Assembly: GCF_001642835.1 (NCBI RefSeq)
Contig: NZ_LXEI01000009.1
Coordinates: 1 to 64,000 of the forward strand
Reading direction: 5' to 3'
From: Pseudotamlana agarivorans
GTDB taxonomy: Bacteria; Bacteroidota; Bacteroidia; Flavobacteriales; Flavobacteriaceae
Length of the DNA stretch: 64,000 nt
In this document: positions 7,706 through 16,665 of the stretch, one piece after another
Layout: each line of letters begins with the position of its first letter
Position numbering within the stretch: the stretch's first letter is position 1
Program-made: the position numbers and the translations under genes
Notes under the pieces: model-generated
Databases searched by the model: none
What the model was told of the DNA's origin: nothing
Seen by the model: only the letters and a program-made list of their open reading frames with translations

Positions 7706-7820
7706 ATTTTTTCATTTTATAGCAATATACAAAGCAAATTATATTATTTCAATTGTTGTACTAAGTAATTGCTCGTGTAGAAGGGGAGAATAAAAGTGTT
7801 TATTTGCGTTTATTTGTAGA

Positions 7821-8002
7821 AATATTGAACTGTGTTAATATCCCCTTGAGGGGATTATAGGGGTGTTATTTAACTGTAACTGTTTACCCGTGAAATCGGG
7901 CATCAACTCACAATTGAAGCGCTAATATCCCCTAGAGGACTATCGAGATGAAAACACCGTTTTTGTCGAAGTTACCCAGCGTAGCTGATAGGGGTGTCAT
8001 TT
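7821..8002. repeat. Two more copies of the dispersed intergenic repeat, one interrupted
   Basis: The 403-bp gap 7706-8108 holds no gene. Copy 3 spans about 7821-7875, with the palindrome ATCCCCTTGAGGGGAT at 7841-7856. Copy 4 begins at about 7901 (CAACTCACAATTGAAG, then TATCCCCTAGAGG). It is interrupted by roughly 48 bp and resumes with GATAGGGGTGTCA at about 7987. Copies 1 and 2 are at 6345-6627. Confidence 0.55.
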
Positions 8003-8041
8003 TTGAAGATCCTTGAAGAAAATCACCCCAAATATAAGCTC

Positions 8042-8087
8042 AAAAAAAGAGTTAAATTGTAACACGATTCATGTTACAATTTAACTC
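8042..8087 (-). terminator. Intrinsic terminator of the outer-membrane barrel gene
   Basis: Perfect 15-bp arms, 8049-8063 and 8073-8087, with a 9-base loop. Seven A residues at 8042-8048 become a T-run on the - strand. It lies 21 bases after the stop of the gene at 8109. Confidence 0.85.
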
Positions 8088-8108
8088 TACTATAAAAACG
8101 AAGTATGC

Positions 8109-8720
8109 TTATGCTCCTAGCTTAAATACAATTCCAGCACTAATTCCAGCTAAAGCAATGGTGCTTTGTGTGCTAACACCGCTACCTCCAGTGCCGATAT
8201 AAAATCCTTCGTATTGAATTGGTAAAAATAGATTTCCTTGAACGTTTAAGCCAATTCTATCGGTTAGCATAAAGTTAGCGCCTCCTTTAAAAAAGAATGT
8301 AAAACGTGTTGAATTTTCATAATCTTCAGGAGATACAAAAACAACTCCTAAACCACCTCCTAAAAATGGTTTTATATTCTGACTTCTTCCTAAGTAATGA
8401 TTAGCTCCTACAAGTAACCAGTCCATGTTAAGGCTTGATGTCTTGTTGAGTATTGGTGTATTGTAATACTCGTCTCTTAGCTCTGTCCCATGGTGGTAGT
8501 AGCTAATTTCTCCCATCAAATTAGGTCTTACTTCCATACCTAAAGTAACTCCAAATTGATCGCTATTTTCTACTTTTAAATAACCGTCAGGAAAATTTAA
8601 TCTAGCTCCAAATTGAGCTCCATAAGATGGCGTAATTTCAAAGTTCTGAGCAAATACAGCACTTAAGGGAATAAGAACTAGTACAGCGCATAAAAGGGTA
8701 ATTTTTTTCATAATGTTCAA
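8109..8720 (-). CDS. Outer-membrane beta-barrel protein
   Basis: 203 residues. N-terminal signal peptide ends at AVFAQ; an in-frame ATG (8711) gives a slightly shorter start, MKKITLL, and is equally plausible. The mature part has alternating aromatic/hydrophobic strands typical of an 8-stranded OmpW/OmpX-like barrel, with glycine-rich turns (FLGGGLGVVF). It ends in VFKLGA, so it lacks a terminal aromatic residue. No enzymatic motif. Likely a small structural or porin-type protein; substrate unknown. It is a monocistronic unit with its own strong terminator at 8042-8087. Confidence 0.75.
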   Translation of the reverse strand: MNIMKKITLLCAVLVLIPLSAVFAQNFEITPSYGAQFGARLNFPDGYLKVENSDQFGVTLGMEVRPNLMGEISYYHHGTELRDEYYNTPILNKTSSLNMDWLLVGANHYLGRSQNIKPFLGGGLGVVFVSPEDYENSTRFTFFFKGGANFMLTDRIGLNVQGNLFLPIQYEGFYIGTGGSGVSTQSTIALAGISAGIVFKLGA

Positions 8721-8811
8721 TGTTTAAGGGTAAATTAATTTTAATAATTCAAATACTAATATATAAAAAGTAATAATAACGGGGTGTTAAATTGAATTTA
8801 GGAAAAAACAA

Positions 8812-9486
8812 TTATTTCTTTTTAACACCGTTAATTATCGTTTTGGCATAATTTTTTGCCAAATTATGTCCCGTTTCTAAATTGTCTATTTTAGACGTAA
8901 CCGAGGCTACTAGCTGATCTTTTTGTGGTAAATCTAAATTATAAACAACTGTTTCCAATACGTAGATTTTGGCTGTTTGAGTGTCCACTTCAAGAGGTTC
9001 GTAAACCCCTTCAAAACTCGGACTAGGTAGCGGATAACTATAAAAACCATAAAAGCCCATGTCAAATAAATTAGAATAATCACTTAAAATTGTTCCAGCT
9101 TCGTAACCTCCAGAAGTGGTTGTTTTAGAAATCTCTTCAACACCAATAACGCGACTATACACAACACCGTTAAACCCATCTTTTTCTAGTTTCTCCTTAA
9201 ATTTAGAAACAGCTTCTTTTGAAACAGAATCATTAGGATTTAAATCGGGATACTGCTTGTAACTAGAGGTAGCTTTTATATCTTCAGCTTTTAATTGCTT
9301 TGTGATTTGATCTTCATAAGCCGCCCTAAGTTTTGGCTTTTTTACTTTAACAATCACTAAAACATTTTTTGATTTTATAGATGCAACATTGCCCGAAGTC
9401 CAGTGGTTTACTTCTTGTACACTAGAGCATCCAGAAAGAATAAAGATAGTAGCGAGAATTAATAATTTGTAAATTGAAAGCTTCAT
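8812..9486 (-). CDS. Hypothetical lipoprotein
   Basis: 224 residues. Signal peptide with lipobox ILSGC; the lipidated cysteine is about C20. After the cysteine, a VNHW tryptophan and a VLVIVKV strand open an alpha/beta domain of about 120 residues. Then comes a glycine/tyrosine-rich loop (about 120-150) and a final strand-helix segment. The layout resembles DUF4136-like lipoproteins of Bacteroidota, but I cannot assign a family. It is transcribed alone from a TATATTTG promoter at 9554-9561. Confidence 0.7.
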   Translation of the reverse strand: MKLSIYKLLILATIFILSGCSSVQEVNHWTSGNVASIKSKNVLVIVKVKKPKLRAAYEDQITKQLKAEDIKATSSYKQYPDLNPNDSVSKEAVSKFKEKLEKDGFNGVVYSRVIGVEEISKTTTSGGYEAGTILSDYSNLFDMGFYGFYSYPLPSPSFEGVYEPLEVDTQTAKIYVLETVVYNLDLPQKDQLVASVTSKIDNLETGHNLAKNYAKTIINGVKKK

Positions 9487-9553
9487 ATTTATATTTTGTA
9501 GTTAATGAAATGATGTTTTAGTTCGTGAGGGTAATAATTCCTTAAACTTAGCA

Positions 9554-9561
9554 CAAATATA
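9554..9561 (-). promoter_or_regulatory. Promoter -7 element for the lipoprotein gene
   Basis: TATATTTG on the - strand matches the Bacteroidota -7 consensus TAnnTTTG exactly, 68 bases before the ATG at 9486. The rest of the 336-bp gap 9487-9822 shows no gene or repeat. Confidence 0.5.
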
Positions 9562-9822
9562 AACTTTGCATTGTATTTATATGATGGCCTTAGTTATTTA
9601 ATTGTGATGTTTTTTAAAAGAAAGGTATTTTACGTGATTTTAGTTTGAAACTAGTCTATTCTTAGGACAAGAGGAGGTGATCAGTTTTCTTTAGAAACTT
9701 TAGAATAGGGAGTAAAGCAGAAATAAGTCAAATAAAAAACTTAGTAAACAAAGAAAACCTACTATTTTTAAACTTATTAGTTACCCCTTATATCATGAGT
9801 TAATATTGACCTTTAGTAGATT

Positions 9823-10128
9823 TTATTTAATATCTTTTTTTAAGTTTTTGGGATTTTGTCTTGTATCAAAAATTGTGATGATTTCAATTTCATTTTTATC
9901 AAAGTTTATTCTATAATAAAGCGTTGTTTGTTTTGTTACTACACATTTATATAGGTTATGAAATTCAGATGATTTTGGACAACTTTCAGGATGAGTTGAA
10001 ATTTTTTCAATTTTATCAGTTAATTTAGAAATAAATTTATCTCTAGTATTTAGACTCCAATTTCCTAATAGGTATTCTGAAAGCTTTAGAAGTTTTTTTT
10101 CAGCAACTTCTGATAAGTATACCTTCAT
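9823..10128 (-). CDS. RelE/ParE-family toxin
   Basis: 101 residues, typical for the superfamily. It opens with a strand MKVYLSEVAEKKL and a helix. An HPESCPKS turn, a central strand pair (LYKCVVTKQTTLYYRI) and the C-terminal strand EIEIITIFDTRQNPKN follow; the D-x-R-x-x-P ending is characteristic of ParE. ParE toxins act on DNA gyrase and RelE on ribosome-bound mRNA; ParE type is favoured here by the ending. The start codon follows the antitoxin stop with no gap, so the two are translated as one unit. Confidence 0.82.
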   Translation of the reverse strand: MKVYLSEVAEKKLLKLSEYLLGNWSLNTRDKFISKLTDKIEKISTHPESCPKSSEFHNLYKCVVTKQTTLYYRINFDKNEIEIITIFDTRQNPKNLKKDIK

Positions 10129-10350
10129 TTAGGATGAAATTTTCTTTAAAAAAGATTCATAGGAAACTCTTTTTCCATTGTCAAGATCTTGAATTCCTTT
10201 TTTTATTTCTTCTTGTTCAGTCAAACTTAACTCATTCCAAAAGTCTTTCTTCTCCTTGTTTACGAAATCGGCTATACGTTGGATGAACTCAGTATTATCA
10301 TTTTCCAAGATAATCTTCATTAACTCTAGTTTTGTAGTTTGAATGTCCAT
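10129..10350 (-). CDS. Antitoxin of the ParE-type module
   Basis: 73 residues, upstream of and abutting the toxin gene (0-bp gap). An N-terminal helical segment (TTKLELMKIILE) precedes a region with FWNELSLTEQEEIKKGIQDLDNG in it and a C-terminal YESFLKKI. This organisation, with the LT-x-x-E/Q-E-I-x-x-G-I-x-D motif, is common among flavobacterial addiction-module antitoxins whose C-terminus wraps the toxin. No ribbon-helix-helix signature is obvious, so its DNA-binding mode is unclear. Confidence 0.78.
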   Translation of the reverse strand: MDIQTTKLELMKIILENDNTEFIQRIADFVNKEKKDFWNELSLTEQEEIKKGIQDLDNGKRVSYESFLKKISS

Positions 10351-10459
10351 TGTGAAGTCTTTTAAACAAATTTACGAAAAAAAATCTTCCAAAATTTTTG
10401 TAAGATAAAGGTGTAGATCAATTTTACTGTAAGATAATTAAGGTAAAATGTTTTTACCA

Positions 10460-10930
10460 TTACAATTCCTCAATCATCAAATTAAAATCATACTGTAAAT
10501 CCTCGTGAAGGGTACTTATAATTTTCTTTGCAAGTGCCAATTGTCGGTTATATAGATTCTGAAGTTGTACGCTCTTAGAAATGGATGGTCTAAAGGCTTT
10601 AAGTTGTTTACAAAAATAGAGTAGTAGTTCAACTTCTGTTTCTTTTTTCGGGGAGTATCGAATAAACTTTTTAACGTTGCGGAGAATTTTTCGTGTGCTT
10701 TTTCTAATATAAAAAAAACTTGTACGATTTATAGTTTTAAACTCGTCATCCATGTAACCCTTAACACTTTCAATATAGTCATCTTCATGATGGGATTCGA
10801 AAAGTAAATAGGTGAGGAGTTCCTTGTTTTCTTTTTTAAAACGTGACAAGCGTAAACAAAGAGCTTGTAGTTCTTCAGACGATAAGGTATCTAACTCTTT
10901 TTTTATTTCTCTTACGGAAACAGCTTTCAT
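10460..10930 (-). CDS. Conserved hypothetical protein
   Basis: 156 residues, all-helical and basic in the middle (about residues 70-95), without signal peptide or membrane segment. I do not recognise a named domain; the opening MKAVSVREIKKEL and SSEEL motifs suggest a short N-terminal helix-turn. It stands 109 bp upstream of the antitoxin gene (same strand) and 214 bp downstream of the E1 gene. The 214-bp gap shows nothing notable. It could be cotranscribed with the toxin-antitoxin pair, but the spacing argues for independence. Confidence 0.6.
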   Translation of the reverse strand: MKAVSVREIKKELDTLSSEELQALCLRLSRFKKENKELLTYLLFESHHEDDYIESVKGYMDDEFKTINRTSFFYIRKSTRKILRNVKKFIRYSPKKETEVELLLYFCKQLKAFRPSISKSVQLQNLYNRQLALAKKIISTLHEDLQYDFNLMIEEL

Positions 10931-11144
10931 GTTATTTTAGGCGGAATTGTTTAATGGTTTAATCACCTCACTATTTGATCAGTTAGTGGTTTTTGGTTAA
11001 CTGAAAACAAGTTGTTGGATGAAATAATCGTGGCCTCTTCGACTTTTGTAGAGTAGCATTTTTCCGAAATTTAAATACAAAATAAGTGATTAATCCTGAA
11101 TTTTAACCAATCTAAAAATATTTAATTCACTGAAAGTAGCCTAC

Positions 11145-13583
11145 CTACCTAATTTTAGGGAATTTCGTAGGGTTACTTTCGTGCATAACCTGGTAAATAC
11201 CTTCAAAAATATCTTCGGCTGAAGGTTTAGAAAAGTAGTCGCCATCATTACCATAGGCAGGTCGGTGCGCATTGGCAGTTATGGTTTTAGGCGCACTGTC
11301 TAAATATTGAAAGGCTTTTTGCTCGTTTAAAATATGGTCTAGAATATATGCCGAAGCACCGCCAGGTACATCCTCGTCAATAATGACTACACGATTTGTT
11401 TTGGCTATACTTTTTACAATATCATGATTCAAATCGAAAGGCATCAACGATTGTACATCAATAACTTCAGCATCAATGCCTGCTGCTAATAATTCTTTGC
11501 TCACCTGTTCTACAATACGAAGCGTAGATCCGTAAGAAACTAAGGTGATATCTTGACCTTCTTTTAGTGTTTCCACAACACCAATTGGCGTTTTCATAAC
11601 TCCTAAATTATTCGGCATTTTTTCTTTTAAACGGTAACCGTTTAAACATTCCACCACAATGGCAGGATCGTCACCTAATAATAAGGTGTTATAAAACCCT
11701 GCAGCCTTGGTCATATTTCTAGGTACAAGTAAGTTTACCCCTTTTACAAGGTTTAAAATACCTCCCATTTGTGAACCTGAGTGCCAGATACCTTCTAAAC
11801 GATGGCCACGGGTTCTTATAATTAAAGGCGATTTTTGTTTTCCTTTTGTTCTGTAATGTGTTGTTGCTAAATCATCGCTTATAATTTGTAAAGCATACAT
11901 GATATAGTCTAAATATTGAATTTCAGCAATAGGTCGTAAGCCTCTTAACGACATACCAATACCTTGTCCTAATATAGTAGCTTCACGTATACCAGCATCG
12001 GCAACACGAAGTTCGCCATACTTGGCTTGTAAGCCTTCAAGTCCTTGATTTACATCGCCAATATTACCTGTGTCTTCGCCGAAAATTAAAGATTCGGGGT
12101 AGTTTTTAAAAATGGCATCAAAATTATCACGTAAAATAATGCGTGCGTCCACCATTTCAGCATGGTCATCATAGCTTGGTTTAACTTCTTTAATACGTGT
12201 ATTTCCACCTTGAGTTTGTGAGTATAAATGTGAGCTAAATGCAGGTTGAACATTTTCAAAAATAGTATCGATCCAAACTTGAAGCTTGCGTTTTTCTTCG
12301 AAATTTTCAAATACTAAATATCTTAATACTTTTCTAGCATTAGAAAGCAAGTCTTTGCGTGTTGGCTCATCTATGTTTGTAAGCGACTCAATTATTTTAG
12401 CGATAAAAACACCGTTAGCACTTATTTTTGCTATAGGTTTTAAGAGCGCAATTAATTCTTGCTGTTCTCTGCTAATTGGTCTTAAAAAAGTGTTCCATGC
12501 ATTTTTCTTAGCCTCTCTAACATCACGTTTGGCAGCGCGGTCAATTTCAATAAGGGCTTCATTAGTTGCAATGCCACTTTCTATAATCCAATTACGGAAT
12601 TTAAGATTACAGTCATTGTCGGATTCCCATTCTAATCGTGAGGCATCCTTATAACGTTCATGTGACCCCGAAGTAGAGTGACCTTGAGGCTGAGTTAATT
12701 CTGTAACATGTATTAAAACAGGCACGTGTTCTTCTCTAGCTATTTTACCAGCTTCTTGATAGGTTTCAACTAAATTTGCATAATCCCAACCTTTTACGCG
12801 TAAAATTTCGTAGCCTTTATTTTCGCTATCACGCTGAAAACCTTTAAGGATTTCAGAGATGTTTTCTTTAGTAGTTTGGTGTTTGGCGTGTACTGAAATA
12901 CCGTATTCATCATCCCAAACGCTTATCACCATAGGCACTTGTAGTACGCCTGCAGCATTTATAGTTTCAAAAAATAAACCTTCACTAGTACTGGCGTTAC
13001 CAATAGTTCCCCAAGCAACTTCATTACCATCAATTGAGAAATTACTAGCATTAATACCTTTTACATTTCTAAAAATTTTTGAAGCTTGAGCTAGTCCTAA
13101 TAATCGTGGCATTTGCCCAGCTGTAGGTGAAATATCGGCACTAGAATTGTATTGTTCGGTAAGGTTTTTCCAGCTTCCGTTTTCATTTAAACTATGGGTT
13201 ACAAAGTGGCCTCCCATTTGGCGACCAGCAGACATAGGTTCTAATTCTAGATTTGTGTTGGCATAAAGTCCTGAAAAGAATTGTTCTGGAGTAAGTTCTC
13301 CAATGGCCATCATAAAGGTTTGGTCTCTGTAATATCCAGAGCGCCAATCACCTTTCTTAAAAGCTTTAGCCATAGCTAATTGTGGTACTTCTTTACCGTC
13401 GCCAAAAATACCAAATTTAGCCTTTCCAGTTAGTACTTCACGTCTACCCAAAAGACTACATTCTCGACTTATTATGGCTATTCTATAATCATTTAATACT
13501 TCTGTTTTAAAATCTTCAAATGATAGGTTGTTGCTCAAATCTGATAAGGTTTGCATAGAAGCCGTGCTTTTAAGTTGTTGCAA
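11145..13583 (-). CDS. 2-oxoacid dehydrogenase E1 component, alpha and beta subunits fused
   Basis: 812 residues. The N-terminal half (about 30-420) is the E1-alpha fold with the thiamine-diphosphate segment GNASTSEG and IHVTELTQPQGHSTSGSHER. The C-terminal half (about 470-812) is E1-beta with FGEDTG, the DYIMYALQ and IIRTRG segments, and VDVQSLMPFD. It decarboxylates a 2-oxo acid and transfers the acyl group to the lipoyl E2 of a pyruvate or branched-chain dehydrogenase complex in the cytoplasm. E2 and E3 genes are not adjacent. The single-chain alpha/beta arrangement is common in Bacteroidota. Branched-chain versus pyruvate specificity cannot be decided from sequence alone. Intact frame; usual length for the fused form. 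Confidence 0.9.
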   Translation of the reverse strand: MQQLKSTASMQTLSDLSNNLSFEDFKTEVLNDYRIAIISRECSLLGRREVLTGKAKFGIFGDGKEVPQLAMAKAFKKGDWRSGYYRDQTFMMAIGELTPEQFFSGLYANTNLELEPMSAGRQMGGHFVTHSLNENGSWKNLTEQYNSSADISPTAGQMPRLLGLAQASKIFRNVKGINASNFSIDGNEVAWGTIGNASTSEGLFFETINAAGVLQVPMVISVWDDEYGISVHAKHQTTKENISEILKGFQRDSENKGYEILRVKGWDYANLVETYQEAGKIAREEHVPVLIHVTELTQPQGHSTSGSHERYKDASRLEWESDNDCNLKFRNWIIESGIATNEALIEIDRAAKRDVREAKKNAWNTFLRPISREQQELIALLKPIAKISANGVFIAKIIESLTNIDEPTRKDLLSNARKVLRYLVFENFEEKRKLQVWIDTIFENVQPAFSSHLYSQTQGGNTRIKEVKPSYDDHAEMVDARIILRDNFDAIFKNYPESLIFGEDTGNIGDVNQGLEGLQAKYGELRVADAGIREATILGQGIGMSLRGLRPIAEIQYLDYIMYALQIISDDLATTHYRTKGKQKSPLIIRTRGHRLEGIWHSGSQMGGILNLVKGVNLLVPRNMTKAAGFYNTLLLGDDPAIVVECLNGYRLKEKMPNNLGVMKTPIGVVETLKEGQDITLVSYGSTLRIVEQVSKELLAAGIDAEVIDVQSLMPFDLNHDIVKSIAKTNRVVIIDEDVPGGASAYILDHILNEQKAFQYLDSAPKTITANAHRPAYGNDGDYFSKPSAEDIFEGIYQVMHESNPTKFPKIR

Positions 13584-13727
13584 AAGTAGTTAATATTTAG
13601 CTTTTTTGCAATTATAAAAGATCTTAAGTTGTTGAGGATAATTAAACAGAGAAGCCTATATGGAGTGTTTTGTTAGAATAAATTAATCAAAATCACTGTT
13701 TTATTGATTATTTTTAAATCTTAATAC

Positions 13728-16568
13728 TTAAAACCAGCGTCTTCTGAATAATCCTAGAAGGGATTGTGGATCCACAGTAAAAATGAATCTAATATGCTGA
13801 CTGTAATTTGGTTGAGTTATTTCCCAACCTAAATTTGAATAAATAGGGAAGTAGAGTTCAAAATAGTCTGTTACCAAATTTACACGTATTCCTGTGCCAT
13901 AAACAAACTTAGGGTCTTCATATCTGTTTTTCACGAAACCTACATCACCATAAAGTAAGATATAACGCCATAGGGTAGTACTTGCGTTTAAAGTGGTGAT
14001 CCATTGATTGGCAAAAGCAGGATCTAATTTGGATTTGAATCCGCCTTCTGCAGGAATGTATTGCTGACTGAAAATCCCTGTAGTTTCAGAGCGTCCTAAA
14101 TAGTTGTAGTCGAATAAATAATCGGTTGGACGGTCTAAGGCAAAACTGAAATAATCTGAATTAGGATCGTTATTATTCTTTAAAAAAGTACCCGCAAAAG
14201 CCCTTAAATTGATTTGGTGGTTATTTTCAAATAAATGCCTGTATTCATAATTTAATGACAGTTTGCTAAACTCATTACTAAATTGTAAATCGACATACCA
14301 CTTATAAAAATTGATAAGATTGTCGTTTGAATAAATAAATCGCGTATTAAAGAGTGAGTAATTGGGTTCGTCACTTGTTATAATGTGTTGTTCATCTTCA
14401 TCTCTATGGATGTCTACAAATCGGAAGTATAAAGCACCGCGCTTGTTCGATCGAAAATCGTTATTATCACGATACAATAAAGACACTGAAGGGGTAACGC
14501 GTCGCACAAATAAATCTTCAGCATAAGACATATATGAACCTGTAAATCCGTAATTGAGGTAATATAAATTACGGTTTTGGATATTATGGGTTTTTGAAAC
14601 CGTTACCGAACCCGTTACCGAGTTAGAACCAAACGAATACTGTGGCGCAACTTTATAATAAAACATACGACGCAAAACGGTTTTGTTATACGCCTTTAAT
14701 CCTAGGTTAATACCGTCGTAAATGTTATTGAATTCTAAAATGGGCATTAAAAAAACCTGACTGTAGTTCGGATCTTCAATATCTTTAAACAAACGTATTT
14801 GTAATGGTTTGTTATTTGAAAGGGGGCCTTTTAAAGATTTCCAGTTGTCCCTTAAATTGAACTCTGGTATCGTATTATCATAATTTAATACGAGTTTATC
14901 ACCATCATTTCTAGGTATGGTGAGGGTTTTGTATTCTTTAATATCTTCTACCCATTGTTTAGCGACTACACTATCGTTTTTAAGGGTATATAAAGAAACA
15001 GGCATGTTATTCTTGCCTTTGTTTTTAATGGTTAATGTGATAGAGTCTTCGGTTTTACTGACTTTTTTAATCTTGTAGTCCATCACTTTTCTAGTCGCCA
15101 AGTAATCTGTAAAAAACCAATCGATATTCTTATCAGTGTGTGATTTTAAATGCTCTTCAAAAGCAGAAACAGACGTGTTTTTAAGCTTTGATGTTTTTAC
15201 ATAATTTTCTATGCTTTCTTCAACCATTTCTTTATCGGTGAAATCGTCTAGATATTTAAATCCGATACCAGCCTTATATTTATTAGCGATGTTAGCATTA
15301 AACTTTAAAAGCGAATCTTTTGCTGTAGTTAAGGCTTGATCGCGATTGGTTCGGGCCATAATCATAAATGCAAGAATGTACTTGTCGTTGTACATCATAT
15401 CTGAAGCATGAAAGGGTCTGGCAGCCCAAAAATCGGCAATAGAACCCAAAAACTTCATATCTGGATAAAATTGATCTACATATTGCATCATGTAGTAAAC
15501 TTGAATCCCATCAATGAGCCATTGTTCGGTTCTCGGATTAAGAAGTAAAGTGTTTTCTAAATAATTATATAACGCAACCTTTAAAATTTTAAGCTCATAT
15601 TCGAAACTTATAGGGTGTGTTTTTATAAATTTTGGTAGAAAATTTAAACCATAAATAGGGTCTTTGTCGTAATCGATTTGCGAGAGTAAAAGTTTTTTAT
15701 GAGGATATGCTCCAAAATTATCTGTTATGAATTTGACTATTTTTTCCTTGATAACTACCTGATCTAAAAGCTCTACACCTTTGCCTGAAATATCAGAAAC
15801 TAACGATAAATTATCGGTTTCAACAGTATCAAAATGTGAAAACTTTTGAAGGAAAAGTTTGTTGGAATTTCTGTTTTCCCCTTCAAGTGTAATAGTTTGA
15901 TTTTTAGAGCTTTCAGTTAGGTTAACTAAATCTAAATCTGAAGTGAGTTGATAGCTTGTAGGATAGGTGATTTCTAAAGAAATATCAGCCTTTGGAATAA
16001 ATAAATCATCTAAATTCTTGTTACTGAAATAATGCCAAGTACCATCGTAAACCGCAGGGGTTATATACCAATATCTTAAACTTATTTCACCTGTATCAGT
16101 AATACCATATCGCGTAAATTGCGCATGAGGAATTCTTACATTGTATTCTAAATCTAGGGTGTAGCTTCCGTGTGGTTCTATGGGTTCCTTTAGATAGACT
16201 TTTAGGATATCTTGTTGATTATTCAATACATCATAATCTAAACGCTTTCCATTTTGCTTAATGTGTTCAATGGTTGTAAAGCCGCGATCCTCGTCTTTAA
16301 CCAACTGAAATTCGTCTTTGTACTCTTCAGCCAATCTCTTAGCCAATGGTGTATGTTTAGAAGAATAACTGTTATTCCAATCGTTAAGGTAAATGCTTTC
16401 TAATGTGTAATCAGAATCATTATAATATTGTATGGTTTGAGATATTTTTATAGCTCTGTTTTCCACATCAAATACAGCCTTAACCTCAATTTTATTCTGA
16501 CTAAAACTAAGAAGGCATGATAAGATGAAAATACAATTAAAAAGAGCTTTTCTCAACAATAATAGCAT
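13728..16568 (-). CDS. M1 aminopeptidase-like protein fused to a C-terminal outer-membrane barrel, HExxH motif lost
   Basis: 946 residues with a signal peptide (LLSFSQ). Residues about 25-500 follow the M1 (gluzincin) peptidase layout: N-terminal beta domain, then a region equivalent to the catalytic domain ending in WLIDGIQVYY. Where HExxH is expected the sequence reads YELKILKVAL, so the zinc ligands are missing. Residues about 600-946 are beta-strand rich with aromatic-girdle alternation and end in RRRWF, a terminal aromatic typical of outer-membrane proteins. I infer a surface-exposed or periplasmic inactive peptidase domain anchored by a barrel. It may bind peptides rather than cleave them. 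Its gene lies 97 bp upstream of the LOG gene's region on the same strand, probably separately transcribed. Confidence 0.7.
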   Translation of the reverse strand: MLLLLRKALFNCIFILSCLLSFSQNKIEVKAVFDVENRAIKISQTIQYYNDSDYTLESIYLNDWNNSYSSKHTPLAKRLAEEYKDEFQLVKDEDRGFTTIEHIKQNGKRLDYDVLNNQQDILKVYLKEPIEPHGSYTLDLEYNVRIPHAQFTRYGITDTGEISLRYWYITPAVYDGTWHYFSNKNLDDLFIPKADISLEITYPTSYQLTSDLDLVNLTESSKNQTITLEGENRNSNKLFLQKFSHFDTVETDNLSLVSDISGKGVELLDQVVIKEKIVKFITDNFGAYPHKKLLLSQIDYDKDPIYGLNFLPKFIKTHPISFEYELKILKVALYNYLENTLLLNPRTEQWLIDGIQVYYMMQYVDQFYPDMKFLGSIADFWAARPFHASDMMYNDKYILAFMIMARTNRDQALTTAKDSLLKFNANIANKYKAGIGFKYLDDFTDKEMVEESIENYVKTSKLKNTSVSAFEEHLKSHTDKNIDWFFTDYLATRKVMDYKIKKVSKTEDSITLTIKNKGKNNMPVSLYTLKNDSVVAKQWVEDIKEYKTLTIPRNDGDKLVLNYDNTIPEFNLRDNWKSLKGPLSNNKPLQIRLFKDIEDPNYSQVFLMPILEFNNIYDGINLGLKAYNKTVLRRMFYYKVAPQYSFGSNSVTGSVTVSKTHNIQNRNLYYLNYGFTGSYMSYAEDLFVRRVTPSVSLLYRDNNDFRSNKRGALYFRFVDIHRDEDEQHIITSDEPNYSLFNTRFIYSNDNLINFYKWYVDLQFSNEFSKLSLNYEYRHLFENNHQINLRAFAGTFLKNNNDPNSDYFSFALDRPTDYLFDYNYLGRSETTGIFSQQYIPAEGGFKSKLDPAFANQWITTLNASTTLWRYILLYGDVGFVKNRYEDPKFVYGTGIRVNLVTDYFELYFPIYSNLGWEITQPNYSQHIRFIFTVDPQSLLGLFRRRWF

Positions 16569-16665
16569 TTGGGTTAATGTATATTAGGTAACTTTTGGGT
16601 ACGACTACAATGTATCACTTTAAATTCAATAACGATGGAATCTTCATTATAATACGAGTTTGGCA

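Noticed and set aside
7741-7785. AAGTAATTGCT block resembling an arm of the attC-like sites
   Set aside because: Only about 11 bases match, with no partner arm, no central hairpin and no R box nearby; likely chance.
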